Shown here: positions 27,941 through 36,947 of the stretch, piece by piece | Numbering within the stretch: the first letter of the stretch is position 1 | Layout: each line of letters opens with the position of its first letter | Origin: Bacteriovoracaceae bacterium | GTDB taxonomy: Bacteria > Bdellovibrionota > Bacteriovoracia > Bacteriovoracales > Bacteriovoracaceae | Direction of reading: 5' to 3' | Assembly (NCBI GenBank): GCA_017858255.1 | Contig: JAFMBV010000006.1 | Coordinates: 1-64,000, forward strand | Length of the DNA: 64,000 nt | Program-made: the position numbers and the translations under genes | The notes under the pieces: generated by a model | The model's input: only the letters and a program-made list of their open reading frames with translations | Databases searched by the model: none | Told to the model about the DNA's origin: nothing

Positions 27941-30082
27941 ATGAGAAATACGCTTATTCGATTGGTTATAGCGGCGCTTTTATTTCAAGCTTGTAGTTCC
28001 ACTGGATTAAGTGGAAGACGTGGGCCTGCCGCTGAAAACTTTACCTGCAAAGAATTAATCACAGAAGTTCTTCAAATTAAATTTATCCTCACAAGAAAGC
28101 GTTTTCTAAAAGCGTTAAAAAAAGAATATCCGAGTGCAAAGTCTAAGATTGTTGAGAAGAATTTAGATGCTCTTCTTTTTATCGATTATTCACACGCCTT
28201 TAATGTCTTAAATGACATTCATCTTGGCGATGGGCGACTTTTTTCGGAGTCAATTTTCGATCTTTATTCAAATACAGGTGGCGGACGGGCCTTTCAAAAT
28301 TATATGAAGGCGACTAAGTATCTCTTTGAAAATAAACCAGTAATTAATATCAACACTCTTAAGGAAGTTCACAAGAGAATGATGAGTGGTGCTATTGATG
28401 GAATTCCTGCAGAGAGAATTGGTGTTTTCAGAAAAGAAGATATTATTGGAAATGTTCCCACGGGTTATGAAATTAATGAAAAGCAATATCAAGCTTTAGT
28501 AGATAACCCTTATATCAACGCCACCGAATTATTCGCAGGTAATAAGGGTTATACAGGTCAAATTGGCTACCCTAATGCGACTAAGAATACTCCTGAAATA
28601 ATGGAAATGGTAAAAAGGAGCAATAGGGACCTCCATGATGATCTTGTTAAGTTTCAGGCCGGCCAGGGCGGCGACTTTGGGGATTTGACGGGAAGGCTCA
28701 TCAATCAACTGACAGAAGATCTGCTCGATTGGTTTGTTAAACAAAGAGATCAGATCGGCACGATAAAGTCTGTTGCTGGATTTAAAAAGTTTGCCAAGCT
28801 AGTCGCAGAATTTCAACGAAGCATGGTTTCTATCCATCCTTTCTATGATGGTAATGGGCGCTCGATTAGACAATTCTCACTTTATTACCCTTTTTGGTTA
28901 GAGGGGTTACCACCTCCACGAATGGTGGACGTCAATAACGATATTTATAACTCTCTCGATGAATGGACAGACCAGATAACTCAAGGGGTTTATAGCTCCC
29001 ACGCACTCTACACACAATTAACAAAGAGGCTAGAGCAAGGTCTTCGTCTTGGTGCTACCCCAGAACTTCTTTATCCAAAAACTCCACGTAAATATGGCCG
29101 TACTTTTCGTAGTCAAAAACCAAAGAAGACAATAGCGAATCATAAACTCGTTGATGTTAAAACAGGCCAATTTGCTGAGTTTGTAAATACTAAGCTTCTT
29201 AATGATGATGAGCTTATGGCCCAGTTTGAATCGAACCCTAATGATGTTTTGGATGGATTGATTAAAAAGTATATTGAATTCGCTCAAAACTCGAATATGC
29301 ACTACAGACACGCTAAGTTTGGGGATGAAATTATTGGCCTTGAACTTGTCGACCAGGATTTTATTGAAACTTTTGGCAATCGCAGTTTTTTAGATCCAGA
29401 GAAATGGAATTATAAAATGAAGCGTTGGTATAAAGATCAAACCTTATGGAGAGGACTCTCACGCACGGAAGAAGTTGAAGAGAGTGAAATCGTTTCGATG
29501 TTTGAGTCTCTTCACTATCAATTTGTATCAAATAGAACGATGGGTTTTACGGACAATTCAGAACGTCTACAAGACGAGCTTCTACTTGATTGGGCCAATT
29601 ATAATAATAATCTTGTTAATGGTGGGCTAGTGCGTATGGCAAAAGATCATTCTGAATCAGGGGAACTCTATCCTGTAAGTTATGGTTATTCGCTCTCTGA
29701 AAAGTGGGAAGTCGGCCGGGCCTTCGCTATGGGGGCCATGGTTGTTGCTCCCTACGGCAAACACTGGGATTATCAACATCTTCTTAAATCAAGAGTTGTC
29801 GTGGGATTGAAGCAGGCCAACAAAGATGTGGAGTTATCCCGATTAAAACAGTTGAGACCGGAGTTTTCTTATAAATACCCGCGCCAAAAAGAAGTTATGG
29901 GAATTGGTGCTGCTGACCCTGATTCAGTAATGTTTGTTCAGTTAATTGATGCTGAAGGAGATGCATTTCTTACCTATGCTAGAAACCCTAAGAAGCCGAG
30001 TGAAATATTGGTTTTTGAAGGTGACGTACGTGATGAGAAGAAGCTTCCTCGCAGTCCTTTAAGAAAAATCAACTTACGCTAG
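27941..30082 (+). CDS. Lipoprotein with a Fic domain and a possible ADP-ribosyltransferase domain
   Basis: A 713-residue exported lipoprotein: signal peptide ending in the lipobox LFQAC (C18). Residues about 270-330 hold a complete Fic motif HPFYDGNGRSIR (H299 to R310), the core that transfers AMP or other nucleotides or phosphates to target side chains; it includes the catalytic histidine, the metal-binding acid and the phosphate-binding GNGR. The C-terminal third has spaced blocks resembling the R-S-E signature of ADP-ribosyltransferases: LWRGL (R504), YSLSEKWEVGRAFA (S584, S586) and YPRQKEVMG (Q649, E651). Fic is clear; ART is a pattern match only. No chaperone or antitoxin gene is adjacent. 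Its place in the envelope is unusual for a Fic enzyme and points to targets in the periplasm or outside the cell. Confidence 0.75.
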   Translation: MRNTLIRLVIAALLFQACSSTGLSGRRGPAAENFTCKELITEVLQIKFILTRKRFLKALKKEYPSAKSKIVEKNLDALLFIDYSHAFNVLNDIHLGDGRLFSESIFDLYSNTGGGRAFQNYMKATKYLFENKPVININTLKEVHKRMMSGAIDGIPAERIGVFRKEDIIGNVPTGYEINEKQYQALVDNPYINATELFAGNKGYTGQIGYPNATKNTPEIMEMVKRSNRDLHDDLVKFQAGQGGDFGDLTGRLINQLTEDLLDWFVKQRDQIGTIKSVAGFKKFAKLVAEFQRSMVSIHPFYDGNGRSIRQFSLYYPFWLEGLPPPRMVDVNNDIYNSLDEWTDQITQGVYSSHALYTQLTKRLEQGLRLGATPELLYPKTPRKYGRTFRSQKPKKTIANHKLVDVKTGQFAEFVNTKLLNDDELMAQFESNPNDVLDGLIKKYIEFAQNSNMHYRHAKFGDEIIGLELVDQDFIETFGNRSFLDPEKWNYKMKRWYKDQTLWRGLSRTEEVEESEIVSMFESLHYQFVSNRTMGFTDNSERLQDELLLDWANYNNNLVNGGLVRMAKDHSESGELYPVSYGYSLSEKWEVGRAFAMGAMVVAPYGKHWDYQHLLKSRVVVGLKQANKDVELSRLKQLRPEFSYKYPRQKEVMGIGAADPDSVMFVQLIDAEGDAFLTYARNPKKPSEILVFEGDVRDEKKLPRSPLRKINLR

Positions 30083-30143
30083 AAAATATCTCCAAAGAAT
30101 TACTTTTCCGGCTTGGACCCTTGGTGGCCTGGTATTAGAATGG

Positions 30144-31613
30144 GTGTTGAATCTCACTAATAAAGGCCCGTACGTGAACTTAAATAATAAACTCGACCTA
30201 AATAGTCTCTTAAACAAAAAAGAGAGCATTAAGAAAATATTCTTCTATAGAATCTGTGGCACCGGAATGGGGGCCGCAGCTTGTTTACTCAGAGAGAAGG
30301 GTTATGAAGTTGAAGGCGGAGACCTAAACTTCTTTCCTCCTATGTCTGATTACTTAAAAAATACTGGAATTCCTCTTCATGATCTCGAGAACTTTGATTG
30401 GAAGTCATTGGATAGTTTTGATTTAGTTGTGGTGGGTAATGTTGTTCCTCGAAACGGCGAAGATGCTCGTAAAATTGAAGAGTCTGGAATTCCTTTCTGT
30501 TCATTTCCCGCAGTCTTAGGAGCCTTTGTTCTTCACGACTTTAATGTCGTTGGTGTGGCGGGAACTCACGGTAAAACAACCACAACCTACTTTCTTTCTC
30601 AGATGTTTGAAAAGATGGGCCAAAACCCAGGTTACCTCATTGGCGGAGTCTTAGAAGGTCAGCCTTCTTCCAAACTTGGAAATGGTCGTTACTTCTTTAT
30701 TGAAAGCGATGAATACGACTCAGCCTACTTTGAAAAGATATCAAAGTTTAGAAGCTACTCTTTAAATCATATGATTTTAACTTCCTTAGAATTTGATCAT
30801 GCAGATATATTTGATGATATCGAAGACATAAAGAAGGAATTTGAACCAGTGATTCAAAACCTAAAGGGCCATATCATCGCCAATATCGACTATAGTGGAG
30901 TGGAAGATATAAAAGTTAAATATCCTGAAAGAAATTGGCATCCTTATGGGGAGCATTCCGATAGAGGACCTCGTACCCTAAACAAAAGTTCCGATAAAAC
31001 TCTCTTTGAAATAAACCTTGCTGGCAATTGGGAGCGCTTTGAAACCAATGTTGTTGGTGAGCATAATATTTTAAATCTGAGTACTTGTATAATTTTCGCT
31101 CATGCTGAAAACCTTTCTCTAGAAGAGATTAGGGCCTCAATCACAGACCTCAAGTTTGTGAAGCGTCGTCAAGAAATTCGTGGAACTTATAAAGGCGCCC
31201 TCGTGATTGATGACTTCGCTCACCACCCTAGAAGTGTCGCTTGTACAATTGAGACTATTAAAACCCAGTATCCTAATAAAGAAATTGTGGTTGTATTAGA
31301 ACCTAACTCTGCGACTGCTCGGAGTAATATCTTTCAAGAAGAGTTTGCAAACTCATTGCTGCAAGCGAATCATGTCATTTTCGCCAAACCAGAAAGGGCC
31401 ACGTCAGTAAAGAGTGCCCAAAACCTAGATTTTGACCTTTTACAGCAGGAATTAAAAGGGGTGAGTATCCCGAGTGATATTGCTGTTGATCTTGAAGTCT
31501 TAAGGGAGCTAATCGATAAGCTGGTAAGTGAAAATAGTCTTTTACTTATTTTGAGTAATGGAACGTGCTTGGGTCTCTGGAAATCTGAGTTTGTTCAAAA
31601 GTTAGAGCGCTAA
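30144..31613 (+). CDS. mpl: Murein tripeptide ligase Mpl
   Basis: Mur-ligase-fold enzyme that re-attaches recycled L-Ala-gamma-D-Glu-meso-DAP to UDP-MurNAc. Evidence: CGTGMGAAACLL in the N-terminal domain, the ATP loop GVAGTHGKTTTTYF, the Mpl-type block FFIESDEYDSAYFEKISKF, LEFDHADIF, and VIDDFAHHPRSV in domain 3. The start is uncertain: the GTG at 30144 gives about 25 extra residues before the conserved part, and TTG or GTG codons at 30147 and 30174 also exist. Overlaps the next gene as TAATG. Indicates recycling of peptidoglycan fragments. Confidence 0.88.
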   Translation: MLNLTNKGPYVNLNNKLDLNSLLNKKESIKKIFFYRICGTGMGAAACLLREKGYEVEGGDLNFFPPMSDYLKNTGIPLHDLENFDWKSLDSFDLVVVGNVVPRNGEDARKIEESGIPFCSFPAVLGAFVLHDFNVVGVAGTHGKTTTTYFLSQMFEKMGQNPGYLIGGVLEGQPSSKLGNGRYFFIESDEYDSAYFEKISKFRSYSLNHMILTSLEFDHADIFDDIEDIKKEFEPVIQNLKGHIIANIDYSGVEDIKVKYPERNWHPYGEHSDRGPRTLNKSSDKTLFEINLAGNWERFETNVVGEHNILNLSTCIIFAHAENLSLEEIRASITDLKFVKRRQEIRGTYKGALVIDDFAHHPRSVACTIETIKTQYPNKEIVVVLEPNSATARSNIFQEEFANSLLQANHVIFAKPERATSVKSAQNLDFDLLQQELKGVSIPSDIAVDLEVLRELIDKLVSENSLLLILSNGTCLGLWKSEFVQKLER

Positions 31614-33316
31614 TGCCATACATCTTACTCTTTTCAATATTCTTATCTTTTAATACTTTTGCAAATGATTTGGGAAAGCTTGCGAAGTTTGTAAAGCTTA
31701 ACGAGGGCCAAATTAGAAAAAATTATTGGAAGCACCATGAAGAATTTTTTAAGAAAAATTGTCGTCCTGGTATGGAAGAGGAGTTTTGGAATAAGTTTCG
31801 AGGCTTTCGCGGTGATGGCCATTATTTGCCAAGGTCTGTTGATGGAAAGTTAGATCGAAAAACTTTAAATCGCTTTGTTCCAGAACTGATTAAGAAGAGA
31901 AAATGGATTCGTAGTCAGAGAGAAAAATTAGAAAAGACAAGTGACTTTGTAGAGCTTTTAAAAGAATTAAAAGTCTTAGAAAGTAGCGTTGAGCAACTCA
32001 TCCAATATAAAGAACAGTATGAGGAAGCTACAGACGACTCTGCAAAGGTTTCTGTAAAGAATAAGTCCAAATACTTATTTATTAGCTTTAAACGAGATTT
32101 TTTAAATTTTTTGAAAAAGACCCCTTTTCTTACAAGCTATCGCTATCCTGTTGATCACTTTGAGCTGAGAGAAAACTACGATGAAGTTAAGGGGGGAGAA
32201 GAGAAAGAGGTTAAGGCCAGAGCAAATGAAGTCTATTTTTACCGTAAGATTGTCCAAGATGGTGCTCAGAACCCTAACCGCTCTCATAGCGATACCTTCT
32301 TAAGGGCGATGCTAGATACTCTTTCTCTTCATATGTTGGAAAACCCTGAGTTTATTCCTGAAAATATTCGTTATGATCTTTACTCCGCTTTTTATGGTTT
32401 AGAGAAACAATTAAAGCGCGGTCCTAAGAAGCAGGCAAAGAGACTACAGGAATGGGAAGACCGAGTTGCACGCATGCTCGAATATTATGAATCACTGAAA
32501 AAAAATAGAGTTAAAGTAGGTGGCCACTATGAAACAGGTGACCAGATCATAGAAACCCAAGCCAAGGCGCGGGCCGACTTAAAGAAATTCGTTTATGAAA
32601 AACATGAAGAGGTTTATGACTTTTGGGCCAAGAAGGAAGAGGTTTATCGCGCCCTCTATGTTGTCACGACAATTCTCTTCAATGAAGTTGGAAGTATTGA
32701 TGCGCCTTTTGCTCTGGAAAGAAAAGATGTCTCTCAGGTTGTTTTAAATAGAGTCAACAATCCTAAGTATAACTTTATTCCTGATAGTGATTTTCTCTAT
32801 CCTTACCTGAACGATGAAGGCAAAAAGGGACCCTTAGAGGATTACCCATGGCTTAATGTTCTCTTCAAAGAAGGGGAGTTTTCCTTCACTTATTATTTCA
32901 TTCATGGGGCCATCCGTGTTGCCTGTCCTGATATGACAGGTGTTGGGAAAAAGTTAAGGAAGAAGAATTTAGAGATAGCGATAGAACGCTTAAAAGATCC
33001 CTTGGGTCCCTTTAAAGGCTTAAGGTATTTCTCTCGTGCCAGCATGCTTGGACGAATAAGCATGGATGGCATCTGGTCTGACTATAACCCTATTACGGAG
33101 AGGGCCGGTGTTTTGTTGCCAAAGAGAAGGAGGCTTAACCTTCTCAAAGATTATCGATCAGGTGACTACAAATACCGCTATCATTTCTATGATGACCAAG
33201 GCCGCCAATTCAAGGTGGTTGAGATAAAAAAAGATGTGTACGCGTTAGAAACAAAGACACAACTGTTTCACTCTTATAGAAATCCTCACTACTTCAAGTA
33301 CTTTGAAAAAAAATGA
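31613..33316 (+). CDS. Secreted protein, possible SleB-like wall hydrolase
   Basis: A 567-residue exported protein: signal peptide at 1-17 (MPYILLFSIFLSFNTFA). The first 330 residues are charged and largely helical. The region around residues 345-385 (TTILFNEVGSIDA, SQVVLNRVNNPKYN) resembles the catalytic block of SleB-type cell-wall hydrolases, in which the Glu of [GN]E is catalytic. This is a short-motif similarity only. It is translationally coupled to mpl, so a role in wall turnover is plausible. The C-terminal part (460-567) is unrecognised. Confidence 0.5.
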   Translation: MPYILLFSIFLSFNTFANDLGKLAKFVKLNEGQIRKNYWKHHEEFFKKNCRPGMEEEFWNKFRGFRGDGHYLPRSVDGKLDRKTLNRFVPELIKKRKWIRSQREKLEKTSDFVELLKELKVLESSVEQLIQYKEQYEEATDDSAKVSVKNKSKYLFISFKRDFLNFLKKTPFLTSYRYPVDHFELRENYDEVKGGEEKEVKARANEVYFYRKIVQDGAQNPNRSHSDTFLRAMLDTLSLHMLENPEFIPENIRYDLYSAFYGLEKQLKRGPKKQAKRLQEWEDRVARMLEYYESLKKNRVKVGGHYETGDQIIETQAKARADLKKFVYEKHEEVYDFWAKKEEVYRALYVVTTILFNEVGSIDAPFALERKDVSQVVLNRVNNPKYNFIPDSDFLYPYLNDEGKKGPLEDYPWLNVLFKEGEFSFTYYFIHGAIRVACPDMTGVGKKLRKKNLEIAIERLKDPLGPFKGLRYFSRASMLGRISMDGIWSDYNPITERAGVLLPKRRRLNLLKDYRSGDYKYRYHFYDDQGRQFKVVEIKKDVYALETKTQLFHSYRNPHYFKYFEKK

Positions 33317-33366
33317 ACTTTAGGTGCATTTAGGGAAAGTTTTTAATAGCTAAATGTTGTCCATTT

Positions 33367-33473
33367 GCGGTACCACAGGTATTATCTGCCATTAGTGTAA
33401 TATTTATTTAGTAAAATTTATTTAGTACCGCCCTGTTATTTTTAAGGGAGCTCAATTAAAAGGAGTTTTTCCA
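33367..33473 (+). promoter_or_regulatory. metK leader with inverted and direct repeats
   Basis: Between 33317 and 33473 there is no gene. GCGGTAC (33367-33373) is the exact reverse complement of GTACCGC (33425-33431), and ATTTATTTAGTA occurs twice (33402-33413, 33416-33427). CCCT/AGGG (33431-33434, 33445-33448) could form a second small stem. I cannot match it to a known SAM riboswitch class. Confidence 0.35.
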
Positions 33474-34627
33474 TGCTTAAGGATTACGTATTTACTTCAG
33501 AATCTGTTACTGAAGGTCACCCAGATAAAATGGCCGATGGGATTTCTGATGCCATACTAGATGCCATGTTAAAAGAGGATCCAAACTCTAGGGTTGCTTG
33601 TGAGACAATGATTACAACGGGAATGGCCGTTATTGCTGGCGAGATCACAACTAAGGCCCAGGTAGATTTCCAAGAAATAGTTAGAAGTAAAATTAAAGAT
33701 ATTGGCTACGATCATTCTGACAAAGGATTTGATTGCAACACTTGTAGTGTTCTCGTTGCGATTGATAAGCAGTCTCCGGATATCGCTCAAGGCGTTAATG
33801 TTGGAGAAGGCGATCATAAGGATCAAGGCGCTGGTGATCAGGGCTTGATGTTTGGTTATGCTATCAATGAGGCTGATAACTACATGCCTTATACAATTGA
33901 CCTTTCTCATAAGCTTGCCATGCGTTTGACTGACATACGTAAAAATGGACCAGGAACTCTTTTAAGGGCCGATGGTAAGACGCAAGTTTCTGCGGAATAT
34001 GTAGATGGAAAAATTAAGAGACTAAAAAATATTGTTATCTCTACTCAACATGCAGAGGAGATGACACAAGATCAGGTTCGTGAACTTCTAAGAGAAGAAG
34101 TTATTAATAAAGTGATTCCTTCAGAGCTAATGGATAATGATACGAAAGTTTGGCTAAACCCTACTGGAAAATTTGTTATCGGTGGCCCAATGGGAGATTG
34201 CGGTCTAACGGGCAGAAAGATTATTGTTGATACTTACGGTGGCCATGGTGCTCACGGTGGTGGAGCATTCTCTGGTAAAGATCCTTCAAAAGTTGATCGC
34301 TCAGCAGCTTACGCCGCTAGACATGCAGCAAAGCATATCGTTGCAGCTGGCCTAGCTGATAGAGCTTTAGTTCAGGTGGCCTACGCTATTGGTGTTGCAG
34401 AGCCTATGAGTTTCCTTGTCGAGACTTACGGTACTGAAAAGGTAGACCTTACTAAGCTTACTGCAGCAGTAAATGAAGTTTTTGATATGAGACCAAAGGC
34501 GATCATTGATAGATTGGATCTCTTAAGACCAATTTACTCAGCTAGTTCTGCTTATGGTCACTTTGGCCGTGATATTTTTCCTTGGGAAAAGCTCGATAAA
34601 TTAGATGTGCTTAAGGGAATGTTTTAA
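33473..34627 (+). CDS. metK: S-adenosylmethionine synthetase
   Basis: Makes SAM from methionine and ATP. The signature blocks are present: [18 protein letters not shown] near the start, [12 protein letters not shown] (about 120) and [22 protein letters not shown] (about 265-285). Length 384 is typical. The ATG has AAGGAG 8 bases upstream. Monocistronic by layout: leader above, terminator directly below. Confidence 0.97.
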   Translation: MLKDYVFTSESVTEGHPDKMADGISDAILDAMLKEDPNSRVACETMITTGMAVIAGEITTKAQVDFQEIVRSKIKDIGYDHSDKGFDCNTCSVLVAIDKQSPDIAQGVNVGEGDHKDQGAGDQGLMFGYAINEADNYMPYTIDLSHKLAMRLTDIRKNGPGTLLRADGKTQVSAEYVDGKIKRLKNIVISTQHAEEMTQDQVRELLREEVINKVIPSELMDNDTKVWLNPTGKFVIGGPMGDCGLTGRKIIVDTYGGHGAHGGGAFSGKDPSKVDRSAAYAARHAAKHIVAAGLADRALVQVAYAIGVAEPMSFLVETYGTEKVDLTKLTAAVNEVFDMRPKAIIDRLDLLRPIYSASSAYGHFGRDIFPWEKLDKLDVLKGMF

Positions 34628-34651
34628 TTAATTAAAAATTTAAGTATTTCG

Positions 34652-34681
34652 AAAAGCCCCTTATTTAAGGGGCTTTTTTTT
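34652..34681 (+). terminator. Rho-independent terminator after metK
   Basis: AAGCCCCTTA and TAAGGGGCTT form a 10-bp stem (34654-34663 and 34665-34674 region) followed by eight Ts, 25 bases after the metK stop. Confidence 0.92.
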
Positions 34682-34716
34682 ACTGCGATATACTGATGTT
34701 GCGCTAGAATAAAGTC

Positions 34717-34956
34717 ATGACCTCTTTCCTAGATGCCCTATATTTCATATTCCGTTACATCCCTTTTTGGTCTATTCCACTAATGATGATCTTTATTCAA
34801 TTTGGTTATATATACTGGATTAAAGATGTCAGGTGGGTTGCTCAAGTTTTCTACGGTATAGCTGCATTTTGCGGACTATTTCTTATTTACTATATATACG
34901 CGGGAAGTCCCGATAACTCGGCGCGCATCCTTGATAGTTTCATTCGAAACATATAA
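34717..34956 (+). CDS. Small two-helix membrane protein
   Basis: A 79-residue protein with two hydrophobic helices (about 18-36, 44-64) and a short charged loop (WIKDVRW), nothing else recognisable. The ribosome site is weak. It lies alone between the metK terminator and the NtrC-type gene, so it is probably transcribed by itself. Sequence looks protein-like (aromatic membrane anchor residues), but I would not call it certain. Confidence 0.5.
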   Translation: MTSFLDALYFIFRYIPFWSIPLMMIFIQFGYIYWIKDVRWVAQVFYGIAAFCGLFLIYYIYAGSPDNSARILDSFIRNI

Positions 34957-34986
34957 TTAACTCACTGATTTTATTGATGTTAGAAA

Positions 34987-35042
34987 AGGAAAGTCTTTCC
35001 TGGTGTCGATAAATTGACACTGCTTGAGTGTTTGGCTACGAT
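34987..35042 (+). promoter_or_regulatory. Promoter with two dyads, NtrC-type regulator gene
   Basis: TTGACA (35014-35019), 17 bases, TACGAT (35037-35042), putting the start near 35049. Two palindromes precede or overlap it: AGGAAAG-T-CTTTCCT (34987-35001) and GTGTC-N8-GACAC (35003-35020), the second covering the -35 box. They look like operator sites. Confidence 0.55.
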
Positions 35043-35067
35043 TTTTAAATCACCCAAGGAGTTGAGG

Positions 35068-36648
35068 GTGCGAAACTCAAGGAACACTGTGAAAGATTTT
35101 GAATTTCTACACGCGACTTTCGAAGAAAAAAATAAAGTCGATGAGAATCGTCCACTTCCCACAATCTATTTGGTTGAAGATGATCAACTCTTAGGACGGG
35201 CCGTTCAAAGATACTTGAAGAAATCTTTAGGACTTGAGGTCGTATTTTTTGATAATCCTTCAAATTGTATTGAATATTTAAATAAAGAAAAGCTCGCTAA
35301 TCCTGAAATGGATCCATTCTGTTTGGTTTCAGATATTAGTTTCAATGAATGTGGCACAGATGGTCTTCTTCTGATTGACCTTCTTAAAGAAAGAGGCCTA
35401 GATTTTGTCTCTATAGTCATGACTGGATTTGCATCTATCGAAACTGCTATTATGGCGACGAAGAAAGGTGTTTTTCATTATCTAACAAAACCATTTGAAT
35501 TAGAGATACTCTCTGACCTTGTCGTTAAGGCCTTAACTCTAAAGCTAGGCTTTCCCCTTGAGAGATTAAACCAGGCCAAGAGGAAGCAAGAGAAGACTCA
35601 TGTAAGCCGTCAAAGCTACGGTCCTGTCGGTTCAAAAATTACTTTAGAAAGCCCGCAAGAAGAAGATATGTTCTGTGGCATGATTGGTCGTTCTCCTCAA
35701 ATGAAAAAGGTGTTTGAGAGAATCCTTAAAGTCGCCAATAGTGATTCAACAGTCCTAATTAACGGTCCATCAGGTACAGGTAAGGAACTGGTAGCTAAAG
35801 CAATTCATCGCTTAAGTTCTAGAAGTTCTAATGATCAGATCAGTGTTAATTGTGGGGCCATTCCAGGTGAGCTTCTTGAGTCTGAGCTTTTTGGCCATGT
35901 GAAAGGAGCTTTCACGGGGGCCATCTCAGATAGAAAAGGTCGTTTTGAGTCAGCAGATAAGGGAACAATCTTTTTGGATGAGATTGGTGATATGCCTTTG
36001 CTACTCCAAGTAAAACTTTTACGAGTTCTTCAAAATAGAGAAATCGAGCGTGTTGGTGGAACCGGTACGACTCCAATTGATGTGAGAATTATAACGGCAA
36101 CCCATCGCGATTTAGATAAAGCTGTTGCTGAGAATGATTTTCGAGAGGATCTTTTTTATCGTTTAAACGTTATACCGGTACAATTGCCAGCATTATCTGA
36201 AAGAAGAGAGGATATTCCTCTTTTGATTAGCTACTTCTTATCTCGCTTTGTTTCAGCGGATGGAAGAAATAATATTGATTTTGCTGATGATGTCCTAGAG
36301 ATCCTTCTGACCTATGATTGGCCAGGAAACGTTCGAGAGCTTGAAAACTTGATCGAGCGCCTAGTTATTTTAAGAGGTGGCAATACTGTTAAGATTTCGG
36401 ACTTGCCTGCTAAATTTCTGCATCATAGACCGGATAAAAAACATGCTTATCAAGGTCTGATTTCCTTACCTAAGGAAGGAATTGATTTGAAAAAAACTTT
36501 GTCTGAAATTGAAGACTCTTTAATAGGCCAGGCACTAGAGCATACCAATGGAAATAAAAATCAAGCTTCCAAACTTTTGCATATGAACCGAACAACACTC
36601 ATCGAAAAGATGAAGAAGAAAGGTTTAATGGAAAACCAATTCCAATAA
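35068..36648 (+). CDS. NtrC-family sigma-54-dependent response regulator
   Basis: A 526-residue response regulator of three domains. The receiver (about 30-150) has the phospho-acceptor Asp in LVSDIS, Thr in MTGFA and Lys in LTKPF. The AAA+ domain (about 205-440) has Walker A GPSGTGKE, the sigma-54 contact loop GAFTGA and Walker B IFLDEIGDM. The C-terminal Fis-type HTH is NGNKNQASKLLHMNRTTL. GTG at 35068 is chosen because AAGGAG lies 6 bases before it and the promoter -35 box sits at 35014. No histidine kinase is adjacent. By position it probably controls the flagellar operon or the sigma-54 pilus promoter downstream. Confidence 0.9.
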   Translation: MRNSRNTVKDFEFLHATFEEKNKVDENRPLPTIYLVEDDQLLGRAVQRYLKKSLGLEVVFFDNPSNCIEYLNKEKLANPEMDPFCLVSDISFNECGTDGLLLIDLLKERGLDFVSIVMTGFASIETAIMATKKGVFHYLTKPFELEILSDLVVKALTLKLGFPLERLNQAKRKQEKTHVSRQSYGPVGSKITLESPQEEDMFCGMIGRSPQMKKVFERILKVANSDSTVLINGPSGTGKELVAKAIHRLSSRSSNDQISVNCGAIPGELLESELFGHVKGAFTGAISDRKGRFESADKGTIFLDEIGDMPLLLQVKLLRVLQNREIERVGGTGTTPIDVRIITATHRDLDKAVAENDFREDLFYRLNVIPVQLPALSERREDIPLLISYFLSRFVSADGRNNIDFADDVLEILLTYDWPGNVRELENLIERLVILRGGNTVKISDLPAKFLHHRPDKKHAYQGLISLPKEGIDLKKTLSEIEDSLIGQALEHTNGNKNQASKLLHMNRTTLIEKMKKKGLMENQFQ

Positions 36649-36947
36649 AATTCAGTTCCCGACGGCCATGATCCTTTATTTAGCCAATGCTTATGGTCGG
36701 TGACCCTTTGGCACCACTGCCTTCTAAATAGTGGAATTTTATAAGGAAAAAGTACTGACTCAAATTAGTCAAAATTGTTACTAGGAATTTTATTCCTGTG
36801 AGCAAAATTTTCCTTTTTATTTACGCAGGAAGAGGTAAAATGATTGAGATGGAAGACTTAGGAAGAGTCTGACCACAAGCAATTTTAAAAGGGTTTAGTT
36901 CAAAGCATCTGCTAAAGCTAAACCGTGAAACAGGAAGTTTCAATTTC
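36649..36947 (+). promoter_or_regulatory. 299-base leader with short ORF and hairpins
   Basis: No gene. It holds, in order: a small dyad AGGAAT-TTT-ATTCCT (about 36783-36797); a ten-codon ORF at 36840-36872 (MIEMEDLGRV) with AGGAAGAGG 4 bases upstream; a stem GGTTTAG/CTAAACC (36892-36898 with 36918-36924) with an inner AGC/GCT stem; and a mini-hairpin GAAAC-AGGAA-GTTTC (36927-36941) whose loop is the Shine-Dalgarno of the next gene. Confidence 0.4.

Noticed and set aside
36716-36735. TGGCACC as a sigma-54 promoter in the leader before the TPR gene
   Set aside because: No GC or GT at the -12 distance.
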